Assembly (NCBI GenBank): GCA_963701015.1 | Contig: OY969556.1 | Location: 3,968,001 to 4,032,000 of the forward strand | Reading direction: 5' to 3' | DNA length: 64,000 nucleotides | Source of the DNA: MFD09286-c1 sp963701015 | GTDB lineage: Bacteria > Bacteroidota > Bacteroidia > Bacteroidales > DTGW01 | Translations under genes and position numbers: made by a program | Shown: in pieces, positions 61,595 through 64,000 of the stretch | Layout of the letters: each line of letters begins with the position of its first letter | How positions within the stretch are numbered: position 1 is the stretch's first letter | The notes under the pieces: generated by a model | The model's database searches: none | What the model was told of the DNA's origin: nothing | The model's input: the letters and a program-made list of their open reading frames with translations, nothing else

Positions 61595-61611
61595 TTAATT
61601 TATTTTTTGGT

Positions 61612-61653
61612 TTACTTTTTATATTGGGGTGCAAAATATTGAATAGGATGGCT
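61612..61653 (-). pseudogene. Fragment of a GT4 glycosyltransferase gene
   Basis: In the 80-bp gap between the GT2 and GT4 genes the minus strand reads SHPIQYFAPQYKK and a stop. SHPIQYFAP is the classic start of GT4 enzymes and differs from the intact neighbour, which has SHPIQYNAP. The two DNA segments (61541-61564 and 61630-61653) share 22 of 24 bases. It looks like debris left from the loss of a paralogue. Confidence 0.5.
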
Positions 61654-61673
61654 TTGCAAGCTATATATTTTTT

Positions 61674-62618
61674 TCATCGTATATATTTCCTTATTTTTAA
61701 AGCATTTTCAAATCCTATAATTTTAGCAAATAGTTTAAAATTACGTCCCCCAACTGGTTCAATATTTTTAAAACCCAATTGTTTTATTCTTTCCTTGGCT
61801 TTTAAGCCCAATTCTGGATATTTATAATAAAAGCTATAGACAAAACCCGCATAATTTATCATCAGGGCATGTCGCACCCGCAATGAATCTTCAACCTGTA
61901 ATATATGTTTTTCATATAATTTATAACTTAACAATCGCGATGCAACTTTATTCTTACTTAATTGCTGGCTTACACTCGCTTCAAGTCCCGATCGGTAATA
62001 CACTTTTGCTTCAGGGCAAAACTTTATTCCCTTAACTTGCAAAAGTACCCTGCAAAAAAATTCCCCATCCTGATTAATAGCCAAGCTTTCATTCCATTTT
62101 CCGGCTTTTTCTATTAGGTTTTTATTTGTTAGCCAAACCGAAGTTTGTGCCATTCCTTTTCCCTCCCAACTAGCCAACAACCAATCCATGACATTAGCCC
62201 AGTCCTTATCGAGAAATCGCTTTGGAAATTTTGCTTCCTCAGGTTTTATATAAAACCTGTCCCATTGGCATGAAACTATTATATCGTTACCGAATTTATC
62301 AAATAACTTTAATTGGTTTTCAATTTTGTTTGGGCTTAATAAATCATCGGCATCTAAATATTGTATATAATCCCCTTTCGAAAGTTCAAAAGCTTTATTC
62401 CTTGCAGCACAAGCCCCTTTGTTTTCCTGATTGTAAACTTTTACTACATCCGATTCAAAACTTTTAGCAATTTCATAACTTTTATCGGTAGAGCCATCGT
62501 CCACTACAACAATTTCCTTATTTGGCCAGGATTGGCCTAAAGCTGATTGCAAAGTTTCGGCAATATATTTTTCGGAATTGTAAAGTGGGATGAGTATGGA
62601 AACTAAGGGTTGTTGCAT
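61674..62618 (-). CDS. GT2-family glycosyltransferase
   Basis: A 314-residue GT-A glycosyltransferase with PLVSILIPLYNSEKYIAETLQSALGQSWPN at the start, VVVDDGSTDKSYE, NKGACAARNKAF and the DxD region YLDADDLLSPNK. A conserved tail includes WLTNKNLIEKAGKWNESLAINQDGEFF, the putative catalytic ED-like element. It is the first gene of the glycan cluster on the minus strand. Its first 28 bp are also found duplicated at 63326-63353. Confidence 0.92.
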   Translation of the reverse strand: MQQPLVSILIPLYNSEKYIAETLQSALGQSWPNKEIVVVDDGSTDKSYEIAKSFESDVVKVYNQENKGACAARNKAFELSKGDYIQYLDADDLLSPNKIENQLKLFDKFGNDIIVSCQWDRFYIKPEEAKFPKRFLDKDWANVMDWLLASWEGKGMAQTSVWLTNKNLIEKAGKWNESLAINQDGEFFCRVLLQVKGIKFCPEAKVYYRSGLEASVSQQLSKNKVASRLLSYKLYEKHILQVEDSLRVRHALMINYAGFVYSFYYKYPELGLKAKERIKQLGFKNIEPVGGRNFKLFAKIIGFENALKIRKYIR

Positions 62619-62620
62619 GT
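62593..62620 (-). repeat. 28-bp direct repeat, copy 1 (GT2 start)
   Basis: Identical over 28 bases to 63326-63353. This copy includes the GT2 start codon and its first eight codons. The two copies bracket a 705-bp block carrying the nucleotidyltransferase gene and the 134-bp element. Confidence 0.9.
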
Positions 62621-62907
62621 GTTGAAGTTCTTGGAAAATTTAAAAATAAATTTGGGGCTTACTTAAACTAATTACTTAGCTTAACTTTGACAGATTTACC
62701 TGCTTCAAAGATTTTCAGCTTTTATTACCCCAGCCCCTAAAGGGTGAAAGCTGAAAATCAGACTGTTCCCTTTAGGGATTAAGGGTAAAAACAGGAAGAT
62801 TTTCTATCTGTCAAAGTACGATTAGTTTAAAAAGCTGTATTAAATTCAAGCAATTTCAAGTCATCTTTTAAAATTTAAAAATTAAGGCAGTTGTTCTATA
62901 TTTTTAT
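62619..62907. other. Intergenic region holding a nested inverted-repeat element
   Basis: About 290 bp between the GT2 gene and the nucleotidyltransferase. Its main content is the 134-bp element at 62684-62817, listed separately. No gene is seen. Confidence 0.7.
62684..62817. repeat. 134-bp nested palindromic element
   Basis: Perfect 12-bp terminal inverted repeats, ACTTTGACAGAT (62684-62695) and ATCTGTCAAAGT (62806-62817). Inside, a perfect 13-bp inverted repeat: GATTTTCAGCTTT (62710-62722) and AAAGCTGAAAATC (62747-62759). Two near-palindromes, CCCTAAAGGG and CCCTTTAGGG (62768-62777), lie further in. The size and structure fit a nonautonomous MITE-like element or REP-like element. Confidence 0.8.
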
Positions 62908-63231
62908 TTAGCATAATGTAACCCCTTCCATTAAAGCGGTTTTAATTATTCCCCTGCAATCGTCTGGTTGCCCTATTAGTACATCTATTTTCTGATCTTC
63001 CAGTTTTTCTTTTAAATGTACCAGGTATCTGATTTTTTTCCTGTATAATAAAGTTGCTTCATCCGGTAAAGGGATAACCATAAGGTCAATGTCCCCTCCG
63101 CAGGCCTGGTCGTTAACACGTGAACCGAAAAGTATTACCCTGGCTTCTTTACCAAATTCATTCCAGGCCTCCTGTACAATTATTTCTTTTTCTTTAGCGC
63201 TAATTCGCATAGGTTTTATAGTAAAAGTCAT
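62908..63231 (-). CDS. MNT-type nucleotidyltransferase domain protein
   Basis: A 107-residue protein with the minimal nucleotidyltransferase fold: FGSRVNDQACGGDIDLMVI contains G-S-R (36-38) and the D47-x-D49 metal-binding pair; the third acidic residue is D83 in QKIDVLIG. Such proteins are antitoxins (MntA) of HEPN toxins or AMPylating enzymes. No HEPN gene lies next to it, so it appears orphan. Start could be ATG 63229-63231 or, because a TATCTTTG box (63240-63247) would make a leaderless message, the later ATG at 63210 (MRISAKEKE). Its sequence is less AT-rich than the glycan genes. Confidence 0.78.
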   Translation of the reverse strand: MTFTIKPMRISAKEKEIIVQEAWNEFGKEARVILFGSRVNDQACGGDIDLMVIPLPDEATLLYRKKIRYLVHLKEKLEDQKIDVLIGQPDDCRGIIKTALMEGVTLC

Positions 63232-63239
63232 ATTTCAAA

Positions 63240-63247
63240 CAAAGATA
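63240..63247 (-). promoter_or_regulatory. Possible -7 box of the nucleotidyltransferase gene
   Basis: Minus-strand TATCTTTG matches the Bacteroidota TAnnTTTG consensus. The expected upstream position for TTG holds only TTT, so this is a weak promoter call. Confidence 0.35.
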
Positions 63248-63294
63248 AAAAACATTCACTGAATTAATAAATTTACGTTTGCAATGTTTCTAAT

Positions 63295-63351
63295 CTATAA
63301 ATAACCCTTCGCAAACAAGTGTTTAAGTATGGAAACTAAGGGTTGTTGCAT
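63295..63351 (-). pseudogene. Truncated start of a GT2 glycosyltransferase gene
   Basis: ATG at 63349-63351 reads MQQPLVSIL, identical to the intact GT2 protein, and then changes to KHLFAKGYL and a TAG stop (63295-63297). Only the first 28 bp (63326-63353) match the intact gene. It is either a remnant after insertion of the block to its left or a small recombination footprint. Confidence 0.5.
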
Positions 63352-63466
63352 GTATTTAAAAAAAATTGTTCTTATACTGATTAATTGTCAAAAAGTATTA
63401 AAAATGTACCAATTGAAAAACATTGGGAAAAGTTAACACTTCCCCGCTATTGAGGGTCTATGTCTA

Positions 63467-63665
63467 CAGGGCAAACGCATTAAAAACGACTGTATAGGGT
63501 TAATAAATAGCATCTTATGGCATGTTTTACTTTTTTACCTCCCTGCCCTCCTTAAAAAGGAGGGTAAACTGAGTTGTGGACTGCGAATATGATCGCCCAG
63601 TTATAGCTCCTTTTAAAGTGGTTGGGGTTAATAAAAAACAAACAAATTTTAATGCGTTTGCCCTG
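63467..63665. repeat. 199-bp element with 19-bp perfect inverted ends
   Basis: CAGGGCAAACGCATTAAAA (63467-63485) is exactly inverted at 63647-63665. Between the ends lies the CCCTCCTT/AAGGAGGG hairpin followed by TAAACTGAGTTGTGGAC, close to a sequence also found at 51737-51757 on the left side of the cluster. It contains no gene and resembles a MITE. Confidence 0.8.
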
Positions 63666-63724
63666 GCTATGTTTATGCACATGTCTCTAAATCCCATATA
63701 TTTCGCCCCAATGGGGCTATTAAA

Positions 63725-63878
63725 ATTCATTTATATTATTCTTTAAACATATCATCACTAAGTGTTTTTTAATATTTTATTGGCTCCAGAGGGGTTAAAT
63801 ATTTATAGATATAAACAATTATCCTGTTATTCTAGTCCCATGGGGACGAAATATTCAAGATGTGAGTATATCCATGTC
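63725..63878. repeat. Right copy of the 154-bp dispersed direct repeat
   Basis: Same length and orientation as 52311-52464, starting ATTCATTTATATTATTCT and ending GTATATCCATGTC, with substitutions and no net length change. The pair lies 11.4 kb apart on either side of the glycan cluster. Confidence 0.9.
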
Positions 63879-64000
63879 TTGTAAAGGGGAGGAAACAAAT
63901 TTATTTCTTTCTCCCTCTCCGTTTGGAGAGGGTTGGGGAGAGGTCAAATTCTTTTATTCCTCTTCTTTTTGGCTTGAACCAGTTGGAGGATTAAAGGAAA

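Larger units (their letters stand above)
63232..64000. repeat. Repeat-rich intergenic island right of the glycan cluster
   Basis: No supported gene. It holds a fragment of the GT2 start (63295-63351), a 199-bp element with 19-bp inverted ends (63467-63665), a CCCTCCTT/AAGGAGGG hairpin at 63545-63563, a GCCCC-AAT-GGGGC palindrome at about 63700-63713, the right copy of the 154-bp repeat (63725-63878) and the inverted match of 52114-52250 (63895-64000). A 67-codon frame at 63527-63730 lies within these repeats and is not a gene. Confidence 0.85.

Noticed and set aside
63527..63730. 67-codon minus-strand frame
   Set aside because: It spans the MITE-like element and the palindromes, without coding character.

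Overview
The window is AT-rich DNA from a member of the Bacteroidota, probably an uncultured, gliding or surface-adhesive relative of the Bacteroidales or Flavobacteriales. The grounds are a type IX secretion (T9SS) PorP/SprF protein beside a giant SprB-like adhesin, two more proteins with T9SS C-terminal sorting domains, a DUF4296 lipoprotein, an E1 alpha-beta fusion, and promoter boxes of the Bacteroidota type (TTG / TAnnTTTG). I saw no tRNA, rRNA, CRISPR array, intact insertion sequence or prophage.

Layout. 1-1560: two nucleotide-sugar genes (5' part of GDP-mannose 4,6-dehydratase and a DegT-family aminotransferase). 1669-7808: an orphan sensor kinase, a methyltransferase, a radical SAM protein, an amidohydrolase and a DUF4296 lipoprotein. 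7921-21043: the sprB/sprF-like operon, transcribed leftward as a small secreted protein, a 3939-residue adhesin and a PorP/SprF protein, closed by a terminator near 7880. The adhesin contains 19 nearly identical 83-residue units arranged as a 747-bp higher-order repeat. 21547-30274: housekeeping genes (dusB, CPBP protease, miaB, fused keto-acid dehydrogenase E1) with a secreted beta-propeller protein. 30394-36031: sialate O-acetylesterase, a T9SS type B cargo protein and a GH39-like glycosidase. 36345-43002: an RND efflux operon with its TetR regulator. 43197-50936: small and housekeeping genes (DUF2807, YdeI-like, deoC, ispD, DUF2461) and two transporters (PiT, Kup). 50997-51537: a ParDE toxin-antitoxin pair with a readable promoter and operator.

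52553-62618 is a surface-glycan (O-antigen, capsule or exopolysaccharide) cluster, all on the minus strand: five apparently intact glycosyltransferases, a GT11-like enzyme, an FkbM methyltransferase, a Wzy-like polymerase, and one further glycosyltransferase broken by a frameshift. It is bounded by repeat-dense intergenic islands (51538-52552 and 62619-64000). These share a 154-bp direct repeat and an inverted repeat, and also hold palindromic MITE-like elements. Two small fragments of glycosyltransferase genes and the frameshift show that the cluster has been rearranged recently.

The strongest candidates for something new are the homogenised 747-bp repeat array of the adhesin with its small secreted leader protein, and the repeat-flanked, debris-bearing glycan cassette. 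I did not find a clearly new enzymatic or defence system. All function calls come from reading motifs; no database search was run.
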